Source: Thalassolituus marinus
GTDB lineage: Bacteria > Pseudomonadota > Gammaproteobacteria > Pseudomonadales > Oceanobacteraceae
Length of the DNA: 64,000 nucleotides
Assembly: GCF_020320395.1 (NCBI RefSeq)
Contig: NZ_JAEDAH010000097.1
Coordinates: 36,693 to 100,692, forward strand
Direction: 5' to 3'
Part shown: piece by piece, positions 18,092-26,803 of the stretch
Layout: each line of letters starts with the position of its first letter
Numbering within the stretch: position 1 is the stretch's first letter
The notes under the pieces: model-generated
Told to the model about the DNA's origin: nothing
What the model saw: only the letters and a program-made list of their open reading frames with translations
Database searches by the model: none
Translations under genes and position numbers: made by a program

Positions 18092-19591
18092 TCAGCTGCG
18101 GTTATTATTTCTGCTGGAAATCATCGCCGCACGCATCAGTGCCAGCATCACACCCAGCATGCCACCAAGAATAATTCCCAGCGCCAGATGCAGCCCCATT
18201 TTCCGCCCCATCTGAAAGCTTCCACCACGCACTACCGGCGCAGCATCTGCCACAAACAATTGCCCACCACTTTGCAATGTCTGCTCGCGATAAGCTCCGA
18301 TAAAATTATCGAGCTGCTGCTGAATCGTGTTCAGACTGGTCTCAACTCCTTCCAAAGCAGCCTTTAAAATTGACTGTGAATCCAGGTTGCCATAGGTCTT
18401 GTCATCGGATCCCGCCAGAATCGCAATCTCTTTCTCAAGTTCCAGCAACTCTTCGGTCGCAGCTGTACGGCGCTTGAACAAATCCTGACGCATCTCTACA
18501 CCACCCAGTTTATTACCCAACACCAGCAGAGAGTCTAAAAATGACTGGTCAAACTGCGCCCCGGAAGATTCATTACTGCCAGCGGTTTTATTCAGGACCT
18601 GAGTGCTGGTGCTCGACAGCTGATTCAGTGCGGAATCGTAGGAAGCAACTAACTTCGTTAATCGCTCATGCTCCAGACGCAACAAACGCTGACGGGAAAA
18701 CAGACGTACCATGATTGCCGGATCTTTCGCAGCCAGTTCAGAAGAATTTGAATAGGCAAACTCACGCAAAGGGCCGATATCACTACCCTCCAGCATCACC
18801 AACTGGCGGCGTATATCATTCAGAGTCCGCCCATCGACAACCATGCTGCCGGAACCAGGCATTTTGGACAACTTACCTACCGCAGAACGCAGTGCTTCCA
18901 GATAGGTGGTGGCACCATCGTAGACGTCGATCAGATTCATGCCTTCAGCCGCACTGAAAGCAACCAAAGGCCGGTCAATGTCGACATTCGTTAAGCCACG
19001 CTCAATCGACAGCTGTGCCCAGGTATCCACAGCATCAGTCAGTACCTCTGCACCTTGCGCCGCAGTCAGCCCAGCCTTCTGAAGATTCAGACTAAGGGTA
19101 AGAAAGCCATGGGATTTATCGTGCAGTTCAGTCAAAGCCGTATCGGCAGCAGCTCGTATTTCCTGCGGTGTTTTGGCGTTAGCCAATAACGCATTCAGCT
19201 TGTCTTCACTCTCCTGGTAAAGGGAGTTAGAGTAGGAAACATTCAGCGCATTCACCAATGTGTCAGCCGATACTCCAATCTTGCCCTGTGCGACAAGCGC
19301 ATTAATCACCGCCGGGGCGATAACATCACGGGGGCTGAATACCGTTCCGTTCGGGTATTTACCGCCACTCAAAAAAGTCAGTGCAATGGGGTATTCAACC
19401 TGCTGCGATACAGAAAAAGACGCCTTGGAAAAATGGAATGCCACAACAGCCAATCCCACAAATAAGGCAACTCCGATCACCAGTCCCCGCTGACGCCAGA
19501 TATTACGGAACAGGTCCGTCAAATTAATTTCATCGTCCGGGCCGACGACAGGGGTCGAAACCGCAGAATTAGCGGGGTATTGCTGGTTCAT
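18092..19591 (-). CDS. wzz: Wzz-type polysaccharide chain-length regulator
   Basis: A 499-residue inner-membrane protein of the Wzz/chain-length determinant family. An N-terminal Wzz motif (DDEINLTDLFRNIWRQ) precedes TM1 (about residues 36-54), a long periplasmic helical region with several heptad-rich stretches follows, and TM2 lies at about residues 468-488, ending in a short cytoplasmic tail. No kinase domain is fused. It is longer than the enterobacterial Wzz (about 330 residues). It should set O-antigen chain length together with the Wzy encoded at 35.5-36.8 kb. It stands apart from the main cluster, divergent from the tRNA-Asn gene. Confidence 0.88.
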   Translation of the reverse strand: MNQQYPANSAVSTPVVGPDDEINLTDLFRNIWRQRGLVIGVALFVGLAVVAFHFSKASFSVSQQVEYPIALTFLSGGKYPNGTVFSPRDVIAPAVINALVAQGKIGVSADTLVNALNVSYSNSLYQESEDKLNALLANAKTPQEIRAAADTALTELHDKSHGFLTLSLNLQKAGLTAAQGAEVLTDAVDTWAQLSIERGLTNVDIDRPLVAFSAAEGMNLIDVYDGATTYLEALRSAVGKLSKMPGSGSMVVDGRTLNDIRRQLVMLEGSDIGPLREFAYSNSSELAAKDPAIMVRLFSRQRLLRLEHERLTKLVASYDSALNQLSSTSTQVLNKTAGSNESSGAQFDQSFLDSLLVLGNKLGGVEMRQDLFKRRTAATEELLELEKEIAILAGSDDKTYGNLDSQSILKAALEGVETSLNTIQQQLDNFIGAYREQTLQSGGQLFVADAAPVVRGGSFQMGRKMGLHLALGIILGGMLGVMLALMRAAMISSRNNNRS

Positions 19592-19742
19592 ACGAGCTCC
19601 ATTGCACTAAAGCGAAATCTGATCGCCAAGAATACCTTAAATTTATGACAGATAAAGCATCTCCTAGGTTGTTAATCGCCCTGCAATCAGCCTTCTCACT
19701 GTTGACGCTAAAAATTAAAAGCCAACAAAATCAAACAGATGC

Positions 19743-19771
19743 TTGACAGAGAAAATCTGCATCAGCATAAT
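19743..19771 (+). promoter_or_regulatory. Promoter of tRNA-Asn
   Basis: TTGACA (19743-19748) and CATAAT (19766-19771) with 17 bases between them, 21 bases before the tRNA 5' end. Confidence 0.8.
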
Positions 19772-19792
19772 GCGCATCACTTGCTTAGATGT

Positions 19793-19868
19793 TCCCCGAT
19801 AGCTCAGTCGGTAGAGCAGCGGACTGTTAATCCGTTGGTCGCTGGTTCAAGTCCAGCTCGGGGAGCCA
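19793..19868 (+). tRNA. tRNA-Asn (anticodon GTT)
   Basis: The acceptor stem TCCCCGA pairs with TCGGGGA and is followed by G and encoded CCA. The anticodon arm contains CTGTTAA, giving GTT (asparagine), and the T-arm is GCTGG TTCAAGT CCAGC. The same tRNA borders wbpM in Pseudomonas aeruginosa. No attachment-site duplicate of its 3' end was seen in the window. Confidence 0.96.
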
Positions 19869-19970
19869 CTTCTTCCTTTTCCCTTGCTTTATTCATCTCA
19901 GGACGAGAAATCTACTATACTTTCTTCCGTTCTGGTTGAAGTTATTAGTTAGACAGGAGTCCTCCGGCGA

Positions 19971-21878
19971 ATGATCAATATCCTTCTGAATGCATCACGT
20001 CCGCTGAAGAGATTCATATCTGTTGTATACGACCTGGTAGCTATTCCAGCAGCCGTTTATATGGCAATGGCTCTGCGTCACGGGACATTTACCCCCCCGA
20101 TTGAAACAAATGTATACATCGCAACGATGGCCACCGCGGTTATAACTATTGGTGTATTCATAAAGCTAGGCCTGTATCGCGCCGTCGTACGCTTTATGAC
20201 GAGCAAAGCTTTCACCACCTTAGCTATTGGAATTGCAATATCCGCGACAACACTCGCGACCATGTCATTTCTCGTTCCGGCCGCCATCCCACGTTCCAGT
20301 GTCATTATCTACTTCTTCACCGCTTTTGCGCTGCTAGGTACCCCGAGACTCTTTATCCGCAGCATTGTATCCCAGCTGGGTAAAATAGCGGCTGAGCCAG
20401 TCATTATATATGGTGCAGGCCAGCAGGGGATTGCACTAGCACAGGCTTTGGCGAGCAGCACGTCATTCCGCCCATGTGCATTTGTTGACGACTCTCCCCA
20501 GAAACAAAAAACAAGCATTCAGGGACTTAAAGTTTTACCCGCTAATAGCATCGACGAGATCTGCAAATCAATTGATGTAAAAAAAGTCCTGTTGGCGCTT
20601 GGCAGGACAGGAACCAGCCAAAGAAAACGGTTAATTGAAGCCCTTGCAGACAAAAATCTTGAAATACTTACGGCTCCCTCTGTAACTGACATTATCAGTG
20701 GCAAAGCAAGAATTGAAGAAGTGCGTGAAGTAGAGATCGAAGATTTACTTGGACGCGAGTGTGTAAACCCAGATACAGGTCTTCTTGAAAGTAACATTAA
20801 AGACAAAGTCGTAGCAGTTACCGGTGCCGGTGGCTCAATCGGTTCTGAGCTTTGCCGCCAGGTACTGGCGCAGAAGCCAGCCAAGCTAATCCTGTTAGAA
20901 CTGAATGAATACAGCCTCTACTCTATTGAGCAAGAACTGAATGAATTGAATACAATTCAAGATACTGGTATCCCGATTATTTCAATCTTAGGCTCGGTAC
21001 AGAAACAGAACAGACTGGAAACAATTTTCCGCACATTTAAGGTACAAACTGTATATCACGCCGCTGCGTATAAGCATGTACCAATGGTAGAGCACAATGT
21101 TGTCGAAGGCGTGCGCAACAATGTATTCGGCACCTGGTACTGTGCAGAGGCTGCGATCGCCGCCGGTGTCGAACGCTTTGTATTAATTTCTACCGATAAA
21201 GCCGTACGCCCGACCAATGTAATGGGCGCATCTAAACGCATGGCCGAATTGATTTTACAGGCACTGGCTGAACGCCAGCGCGATACCCTGTTCTGCATGG
21301 TACGTTTTGGCAATGTGCTGGGCTCATCCGGCTCGGTTGTGCCCTTATTCCGCAGACAGATTAAAGAAGGCGGCCCCATTACGGTTACGCACCCGGATAT
21401 TATCCGTTACTTTATGACCATTCCTGAGGCCTCGCAGCTGGTCATTCAGGCTGGCGCCATGGGTAAAGGTGGCGACGTATTTGTACTGGATATGGGAGAG
21501 CCGGTAAAAATTACCAGCCTGGCGAAGAAAATGATCCGGCTATCAGGTTTAACAGAAAAAACCGAGCAGAATCCGCATGGTGATATTGAACTGCAATTTA
21601 CCGGTTTGCGCCCCGGCGAAAAGCTCTACGAAGAGCTGCTGATTGGCGACAATGTAGAAGGCACTGATCACCCACGTATTATGACTGCAAATGAAGTGCA
21701 CTTGTCCTGGCCTGAAACCCACAATTTACTGAACAGACTGGATAAAGCCTGTCATGAATTCCGCGTAGAAGACGTGATTAACCTATTACTCGAAGCTCCG
21801 GCTGCCTACAGTAAGCAGGGAGAATCACCGGACTGGGTGTTAAATGCATCTTTAAATGCATCAAAAACACTTAAATAA
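19971..21878 (+). CDS. wbpM: Membrane UDP-sugar 4,6-dehydratase, WbpM/PglF family
   Basis: A 635-residue protein with four N-terminal membrane helices (about residues 13-32, 45-68, 80-103, 108-125), a Rossmann-like linker domain (EPVIIYGAGQQGIALAQ), and a C-terminal short-chain dehydratase domain with VTGAGGSIGSELCRQ. The catalytic region STDKAVRPTNVMGASKR has Met in place of the usual SDR tyrosine, as is normal for this family. It makes a UDP-4-keto-6-deoxy-HexNAc, the first step to QuiNAc or diamino-trideoxy sugars. An AGGAG precedes the ATG by 11 bases. Together with the aminotransferase, GNAT and sugar transferase at 26-28.6 kb it forms a PglF-E-D-C-like set. Confidence 0.92.
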   Translation: MINILLNASRPLKRFISVVYDLVAIPAAVYMAMALRHGTFTPPIETNVYIATMATAVITIGVFIKLGLYRAVVRFMTSKAFTTLAIGIAISATTLATMSFLVPAAIPRSSVIIYFFTAFALLGTPRLFIRSIVSQLGKIAAEPVIIYGAGQQGIALAQALASSTSFRPCAFVDDSPQKQKTSIQGLKVLPANSIDEICKSIDVKKVLLALGRTGTSQRKRLIEALADKNLEILTAPSVTDIISGKARIEEVREVEIEDLLGRECVNPDTGLLESNIKDKVVAVTGAGGSIGSELCRQVLAQKPAKLILLELNEYSLYSIEQELNELNTIQDTGIPIISILGSVQKQNRLETIFRTFKVQTVYHAAAYKHVPMVEHNVVEGVRNNVFGTWYCAEAAIAAGVERFVLISTDKAVRPTNVMGASKRMAELILQALAERQRDTLFCMVRFGNVLGSSGSVVPLFRRQIKEGGPITVTHPDIIRYFMTIPEASQLVIQAGAMGKGGDVFVLDMGEPVKITSLAKKMIRLSGLTEKTEQNPHGDIELQFTGLRPGEKLYEELLIGDNVEGTDHPRIMTANEVHLSWPETHNLLNRLDKACHEFRVEDVINLLLEAPAAYSKQGESPDWVLNASLNASKTLK

Positions 21879-21883
21879 GCTTC

Positions 21884-22004
21884 TCGTTCCTACGCTCCGC
21901 GTGGGAATGCAACTCCTACGCTCCATGTATGAATGCACTGTACAAGCAAGGGCTACCACGCAGAGCGTGGGAGCCAGATGTACGCAGAGCGTGGAAGCCA
22001 GATG
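21884..22004. repeat. Cluster of inverted GC-rich repeat units
   Basis: Two direct units of the form CCTACGCTCC..GTG/TATGAATGCA (from 21890 and 21915) are followed by two units in the opposite sense, CACGCAGAGCGTGG and TACGCAGAGCGTGG, each ending in AGCCAGATG. Units carry the palindromic core CACGC..GCGTG. This resembles short extragenic palindromes common in gammaproteobacteria. It fills the gap between the convergent wbpM and pgm genes. Confidence 0.7.
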
Positions 22005-22026
22005 ATTTTAAAAAGCGAAGCTCCTG

Positions 22027-23650
22027 TCAGAGCACCGCGCTCAGCAAACTCTGCGCCTCATTAATCAACTGTCCTAAGTGCTCTTCACCGACAAAACTTT
22101 CTGCATAAATTTTATAAATATCTTCCGTCCCGCTCGGACGTGCCGCAAACCAACCCTGCTCTGTACACACCTTAATTCCGCCAATAGCTGCCCCGTTACC
22201 TGGCGCACGGGTATGTACCGCGGTAATGTCAGAACCGGCAAGCTGTGAAGCCTGAATGCGGTCGGCGGTCAGCTGTTTAAAAGCCGCTTTCTGTGCCGGG
22301 GTTGCTGGCGCATCGATGCGACGATAAACAGGATTACCATGCTGCTGCACCAGCCTGGCGTAATATTCCGATGGTTTCAGACCCGTTACCGCCATAATTT
22401 CTGCGGCCAGCAGGCACAATACAATGCCGTCTTTATCGGTAGACCATGGTTTGCCATTCAGGGTTAAAAAGCTGGCACCAGCGCTCTCTTCTCCACCGAA
22501 TGCCAGCTCAGCATTAAACAGCCCTGGTACAAACCATTTAAACCCGACCGGCACCTCGTACAATTCACGGTTATTCGCCTGTACCACGCGGTCCATCATG
22601 GAGCTGGTAACCAGGGTCTTACCCACTTTCAGAGTGGCTGACCAATGTGGACGATGGGTTAATAAATAATCAACACACACACAGGAAATGATTCGGATTC
22701 ATTAAGCCTGCAGAATCGACAATACCATGACGATCGGCATCGGGGTCGTTACCAAAGGCAATATCAAATTGATCTCTGACCTTAAGCAAATTCGCCATCG
22801 CAGCGGTACTGGAACAATCCATACGGATACGGCCATCGTGATCCGGCGGCATAAAAGCAAATGCCGGATCAACCTGCTGATTAACCACGCTGATATTCAT
22901 ACCGGCTTCAGCGCCCAGCGCCTGCCACACCGGCAGCGCAGTACCGCCCATAGGATCAGCACCCAGTTTCAGCCCGCTGTTACGGATAGCCTGCAAATCA
23001 ACAACCTGACCCAGCTGGGCAATATACTCAGCAACAAAGTCGTATTCCTGCGCCTGCGTGCTGGCCGTACTGATATCCAGGCGCTTCACATCCGTGCAGC
23101 CATTATGCAGATATTCGTTAGCACGCTGTTCAATCCAGCCGGTAACGTCACTATCGGCAGGGCCGCCATCCGGGGTGTTGTACTTAATACCACCGTCTTC
23201 CGGCGGATTATGCGAAGGCGTAATAATCAGACCGTCGGCCTGCCCTGCCGGCTCAGACGCGTTAAAACTGAGAATGGCACGGCTGACCAGCGGCGTTGCC
23301 GTAACCTCTCCACCCGCGGCAATACGCACATCAATATTGTTAGCAGCCAGCACCTGCAAAGCGGTTTCCCAGGCAGGCTGTGACAAAGCATGAGTATCCT
23401 GGCCGAGAAACAGTGGCCCGCCAATATTGGCCTGAGCGCGGTAATCGGCCACAGCCTGAGCAATACTCAGAATATGCCACTCGTTAAAGGTACTTTTTAA
23501 TGCAGAGCCACGGTGCCCGGATGTGCCAAAAGCAACACGCTGTGCCGCGACAGAGGCGTCTGGTTTAATCGCATAAAAAGCATCCGGTAAATTCTGAATC
23601 ACACACGCATCCTCATTTTTGGTGTTCTGATAATGGCCCCATAATAGCAT
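22027..23650 (-). pseudogene. pgm: Phosphoglucomutase, frameshifted in a TG repeat
   Basis: An alpha-D-glucose phosphomutase (glucose-1-P/glucose-6-P) split in two frames. The N-terminal piece (23650 to 22670) carries FGTSGHRGSAL, the phosphoserine loop ITPSHNPPEDGG, metal loop NDPDADRHGIV and stops after NPNHFLCVC. The C-terminal piece (open from a GTG at 22680 to 22027) resumes with [11 protein letters not shown] and holds [10 protein letters not shown] and [13 protein letters not shown]. The break lies in a TG run at 22673-22683; adding one TG unit would rejoin the frames with the spacing of E. coli Pgm. An AGGAG precedes the ATG at 23650, but the first residues (MLLWGHYQNTKN) do not resemble the usual Pgm start and are about 13 residues shorter. 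It may be phase-variable, a true pseudogene, or an assembly error. Confidence 0.85.
22673..22683 (-). repeat. TG dinucleotide tract inside pgm
   Basis: Five and a half TG units (TGTGTGTGTGT on the coding strand) exactly at the point where the pgm frame is lost. Loss of one unit from an ancestral six and a half explains the frameshift. Confidence 0.85.
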
Positions 23651-23690
23651 GAGTGGCTCCTGTAACACGGAGCTCCGGGAGTGACATATC

Positions 23691-23846
23691 TTTCGCGATG
23701 AAACCGTAAGAGCGGAATGTCTGCCGTGATACATCGTTTTGTTTTCGCGATGAAACCGTAAGAGCGGAATTTCTGCCGTGATACATCGTTTTGTTTTCGC
23801 GATGAAACCGTAAGAGCGGAATTTCTGCCGTGATACATCGTTTTGT
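23691..23846. repeat. Three tandem copies of a 52-bp unit
   Basis: Copies at 23691-23742, 23743-23794 and 23795-23846; copies 2 and 3 are identical and copy 1 differs at one base (GGAATG versus GGAATT). Each contains GTAAGAGCGG and CCGTGA, a diverged form of the REP arms GTAGGAGCGG and CCGCGA found in the adjacent element, so the array looks like an expanded REP-bearing unit. It lies just upstream of pgm. Confidence 0.9.
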
Positions 23847-23950
23847 GTAGGAGCGGCCCATGGCCGCGATGCCCGCCAACGGCGGGCCGATAAACATCAA
23901 CGCAGCATAGCGACTTTAAAAAACCGATTCGCGGCCATGGGCCGCTCCTA
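23847..23950. repeat. REPIN (paired inverted REP), copy 1
   Basis: The left arm GTAGGAGCGGCCCATGGCC and the right arm GGCCATGGGCCGCTCCTA are inverted around about 60 bases. Its last bases form the TAG stop codon of the minus-strand beta-CASP gene. The inner part (AACGCAGCATAGCG, ending AACCGAT) resembles the inner part of copy 2 at 25510-25598. No RAYT transposase gene is visible in the window. Confidence 0.88.
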
Positions 23951-25399
23951 GCCAATCACCACATCGGTATCCGGTAACATCTCCCGGTAGAGCTGCCGCA
24001 GCTCACGCTTCGCCTCATCATCACCATGCACAATACGGATATGCTGCGGCTTATGGCGCATACGTTTGACAAAATTAAGCAGGTCGCGCTGATCGGCATG
24101 GGCACTGTATCCACCAAGCGTATACACACCCGCTTTAATATCTACCCGCTGACCATCCAGCACCACGTAACCAGGTGATTTACCCTCGCGGAAACGCGGG
24201 CCATATTGCTGAATATCACGCCCCGCTGTACCACGCGCCTGATAACCAACAAATATCACATCGGTACGCTCATCCGGCAGCAGGGCTTTTAAATAATTCT
24301 GAATACGACCACCGCTGCACATTCCACTGGCGGCAATTACAACAGCCGCACGGCCGGTCTTTTTAAGATAAGCAACGGTATTCAGATGATCAGCATGGCG
24401 GTTAACAGTAAGCAACTGCTCAAAATCCAGCGGATGCCGCCCTGCCCTTACCTTATTGCGCGCCTCAGCATCCCACAGATGCTTTAATGCGCGATAACTG
24501 GCGGTAAATTCAGCAGCCAGCGGCGAATCGACAATAATATCCAGATGCTCCCACACATTGTCAGAGCCACTGTTACGGGTATTGGCCGCACCAACCCGGT
24601 GAATAATCTCCTCAAGCTCGTACAACAACTCCTGCGTACGGCCAATCGAAAATGCCGGAATTAATACCGTCCCGCCATTCTTCAGACACTTTTCAATAAC
24701 CTGCTGCAACTGTGCGCGGCGCTGGCGGCGCGATTCATGCACCCTGTCACCATAGGTGCTTTCAATAACCAGGGTATCGGCACGATACGGGGCTTTTGGT
24801 GCTGGTAATAACGGCGAGTACGGAGCACCCAAATCACCGGAAAATACGATTTTATGGGACTTTTTCCGACCATGCTTTTCTGCCGAAGAGGCGGCCGCCA
24901 GATCAAACTCCACATAGGCAGAACCCAGAATATGCCCTGCACAATGAAACTTTGCCTTTAAACCAGCGATACCCGCAATATCAAACCACTGTTTATAAGG
25001 CACCAGCACCAACAGCGACTGCAACTTCTGCAACACCGAGCGGATTAACCGCTCATCACGACTGACGCCTACTTTAATAGCATCTTCAATTACCAGAGGC
25101 AGTAACTGTGCCGTTGCCTCACTGGCATACACCGGGCCGTTAAATCCCGCCGCCAATAAATAAGGGATACGCCCAACATGATCAATATGGCAGTGGGTAA
25201 CCACTAAAGCCTGAATACCTGCCAGCGGAAAATCGATTTGCTTGCGGTTAAAATCTTCGTTTCCGCTTTCCCGGTCAATGGACTCCGCCCCCTGAAACAA
25301 ACCGCAATCAACCAACAACGACAGCCCGCTCGCCAGTTTCAGCTGATGACAGGAACCGGTTACACCATTAACCGCGCCATGATGAAGTATTTCAAACAT
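23948..25399 (-). CDS. MBL-fold/beta-CASP RNA-processing-type hydrolase
   Basis: A 483-residue metallo-beta-lactamase-fold protein with a beta-CASP insert and a C-terminal RNA-specificity motif. The metal site is VTHCHIDHVGRIPYL; beta-CASP landmarks include FSGDLG, LVIESTYGDR, VIAASGMCSGGRI and GGYSAHADQRDLLNFV. Relatives include archaeal and bacterial CPSF-like 5' exonucleases/endonucleases; the exact substrate is not known. The start is the ATG at 25399 (MFEILHHGAVNGVTGSCH), with AAAAGGA before it. The stop codon TAG comes from the REPIN at 23847-23950, so the extreme C-terminus (DVVIG) may have been altered by that element. It is not an obvious polysaccharide gene. Confidence 0.88.
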   Translation of the reverse strand: MFEILHHGAVNGVTGSCHQLKLASGLSLLVDCGLFQGAESIDRESGNEDFNRKQIDFPLAGIQALVVTHCHIDHVGRIPYLLAAGFNGPVYASEATAQLLPLVIEDAIKVGVSRDERLIRSVLQKLQSLLVLVPYKQWFDIAGIAGLKAKFHCAGHILGSAYVEFDLAAASSAEKHGRKKSHKIVFSGDLGAPYSPLLPAPKAPYRADTLVIESTYGDRVHESRRQRRAQLQQVIEKCLKNGGTVLIPAFSIGRTQELLYELEEIIHRVGAANTRNSGSDNVWEHLDIIVDSPLAAEFTASYRALKHLWDAEARNKVRAGRHPLDFEQLLTVNRHADHLNTVAYLKKTGRAAVVIAASGMCSGGRIQNYLKALLPDERTDVIFVGYQARGTAGRDIQQYGPRFREGKSPGYVVLDGQRVDIKAGVYTLGGYSAHADQRDLLNFVKRMRHKPQHIRIVHGDDEAKRELRQLYREMLPDTDVVIG

Positions 25400-25509
25400 A
25401 AAAATCCTTTTAAATGCTGCAATAACCACATCAGTATGCTGACATTCCCCTGAACCCAAACCTATCAGGCATGTTTCGGATGCGCTGCAAACGTTACGGG
25501 ATTATTACT

Positions 25510-25598
25510 GTAGGAGTGGCCCATGGCCGCGATGCCCACCAATGAACGCTGCATAAGCGGATTTAACAACCCGATTCGCGGCCATGGGCCGCTCCTAC
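25510..25598. repeat. REPIN, copy 2
   Basis: Arms GTAGGAGTGGCCCATGGCC and GGCCATGGGCCGCTCCTAC in inverted orientation, with an inner part related to the copy at 23847. Located between the SpoU methyltransferase and beta-CASP genes. Confidence 0.88.
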
Positions 25599-25625
25599 AC
25601 ACCGAGCACGCAGAACGTCAAACCC

Positions 25626-26135
25626 TCAACGCCTTAACCTGTTGCGGTTATCCCGACTGCTTTTTATCAGCACATCCCCTGATTTAATGTCCTTTGCCGG
25701 GCCAAGCTTTGTCAGGCGGTCATAAAGCACAACATTAACCGTTGCTGCCAGATTCATACACCCCACCGTAGGGATATAAACCACCTCATCGGCAGCACTG
25801 ACAATATCCTGCGGAATACTGCCATCTTCAGGGCCGAGCACATAAAGCGCATGCTCAGGATGCTCAAACTCCGGCAGCGGCGTTGCACCGACAACCAGCT
25901 CAACACAAATCAGGCGGGTATCATCTGGCAATTGCTCTTTAACCAGAAGCAGACTCCCGACATGAGACATCTGCGCTTTTTCTGCCACGTTACGCGTATC
26001 GGTACTGTGTTTTACGGCACGGTCATAACGGCTGCCGGTGTAAAAGATGCCATCAGCCTGATAGCACCCCAGCGCCCGTAAAACCGAACCGACGTTACCG
26101 GCATCTTTGGGGTTTTCTAAACCAAGATAAACCAT
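25626..26135 (-). CDS. SpoU/TrmH-family RNA 2'-O-methyltransferase
   Basis: A 169-residue SPOUT methyltransferase. All three family motifs are present: ENPKDAGNVGSVLRA at residues 7-21, LYVLGPEDGSIPQDIV in the middle, and VYIPTVGCMNLAATVNVVLYDR near the end, the latter two forming the trefoil-knot SAM site. It lacks any N-terminal RNA-binding extension, so it resembles TrmL-size enzymes that modify tRNA, but the target base cannot be told from sequence. It is on the same strand as the polysaccharide genes, 74 bases downstream of the sugar-transferase gene. Confidence 0.87.
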   Translation of the reverse strand: MVYLGLENPKDAGNVGSVLRALGCYQADGIFYTGSRYDRAVKHSTDTRNVAEKAQMSHVGSLLLVKEQLPDDTRLICVELVVGATPLPEFEHPEHALYVLGPEDGSIPQDIVSAADEVVYIPTVGCMNLAATVNVVLYDRLTKLGPAKDIKSGDVLIKSSRDNRNRLRR

Positions 26136-26209
26136 AAACTCTTTGTGAAATTTAGAATTAGAAGTGCTGAGAATAAAAACCAGTCATGCAAATCTCAAAA
26201 TACCTAAAA

Positions 26210-26803
26210 TTAACGAGTGATAATCTTTTTAAGAGTCAGAAAAATCAATTTAAGATCAAGACACAGACTCTTCGAATCAACATATTCTAAATAGTAAGAT
26301 TGCTTTATCGGCAAAATGATATCGATATATGCCTGCCTTGAATCATTATATTTCGCGAGGATTTCGTTTTCATCGACCATTTCAATAGAAGCTTTGTCTG
26401 TGATACCAGGCCTGACAGACAACACCTTCTCCCGAACATCAATGGGATAACAGTCAATAAACTCCTGAACTTCCGGACGCGGCCCGACCAGACTCATTCG
26501 CCCCAGTAGAACGTCGATCAACTGTGGCAGTTCATCAATTTTTGCCTTACGCAGAAAATGCCCCGAACGAGTAATGCGCGAGTCTGCTCCCACCGTCAAA
26601 CGGCCTGATTTTTCGGCATCCGCACGCATGGTACGAAATTTATGGATTTTGAATGGCACGCCAAAACGACCGACTCGATTCTGCCTGAAAAAAACAGGGC
26701 CAGCTGAATCCAACTTAATCCATATTGCAATCAGGGCAAAAAAAGGGGCAAGAATCAGCAACCCGAAAAAAGATGCCAGCACATCTAAAAGCCGCTTAAT
26801 CAC
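26210..26803 (-). CDS. Initiating sugar-phosphate transferase (WcaJ/PglC type)
   Basis: A polyprenyl-phosphate phosphoglycosyltransferase of about 197 residues, the small monotopic PglC type. One re-entrant hydrophobic segment (about residues 5-28, [25 protein letters not shown] in part) precedes the catalytic KFRTM and [22 protein letters not shown] motifs. It transfers the first sugar-1-phosphate to undecaprenyl phosphate. I choose GTG 26803 (VIKRLLDV), overlapping the stop of the aminotransferase gene (GTGATTAA) with AGAAGG upstream. Its neighbours suggest a UDP-diacetamido-trideoxy-hexose as donor. Confidence 0.9.
   Translation of the reverse strand: MIKRLLDVLASFFGLLILAPFFALIAIWIKLDSAGPVFFRQNRVGRFGVPFKIHKFRTMRADAEKSGRLTVGADSRITRSGHFLRKAKIDELPQLIDVLLGRMSLVGPRPEVQEFIDCYPIDVREKVLSVRPGITDKASIEMVDENEILAKYNDSRQAYIDIILPIKQSYYLEYVDSKSLCLDLKLIFLTLKKIITR

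Noticed and set aside
19793..19868. Genomic island attachment site at the tRNA-Asn 3' end
   Set aside because: No second copy of the tRNA 3' end and no integrase gene in the window.
23691..23846. CRISPR array
   Set aside because: The 52-bp units are contiguous, without unique spacers, and no cas genes are nearby. The heptanucleotide array at 47.86 kb fails for the same reason.
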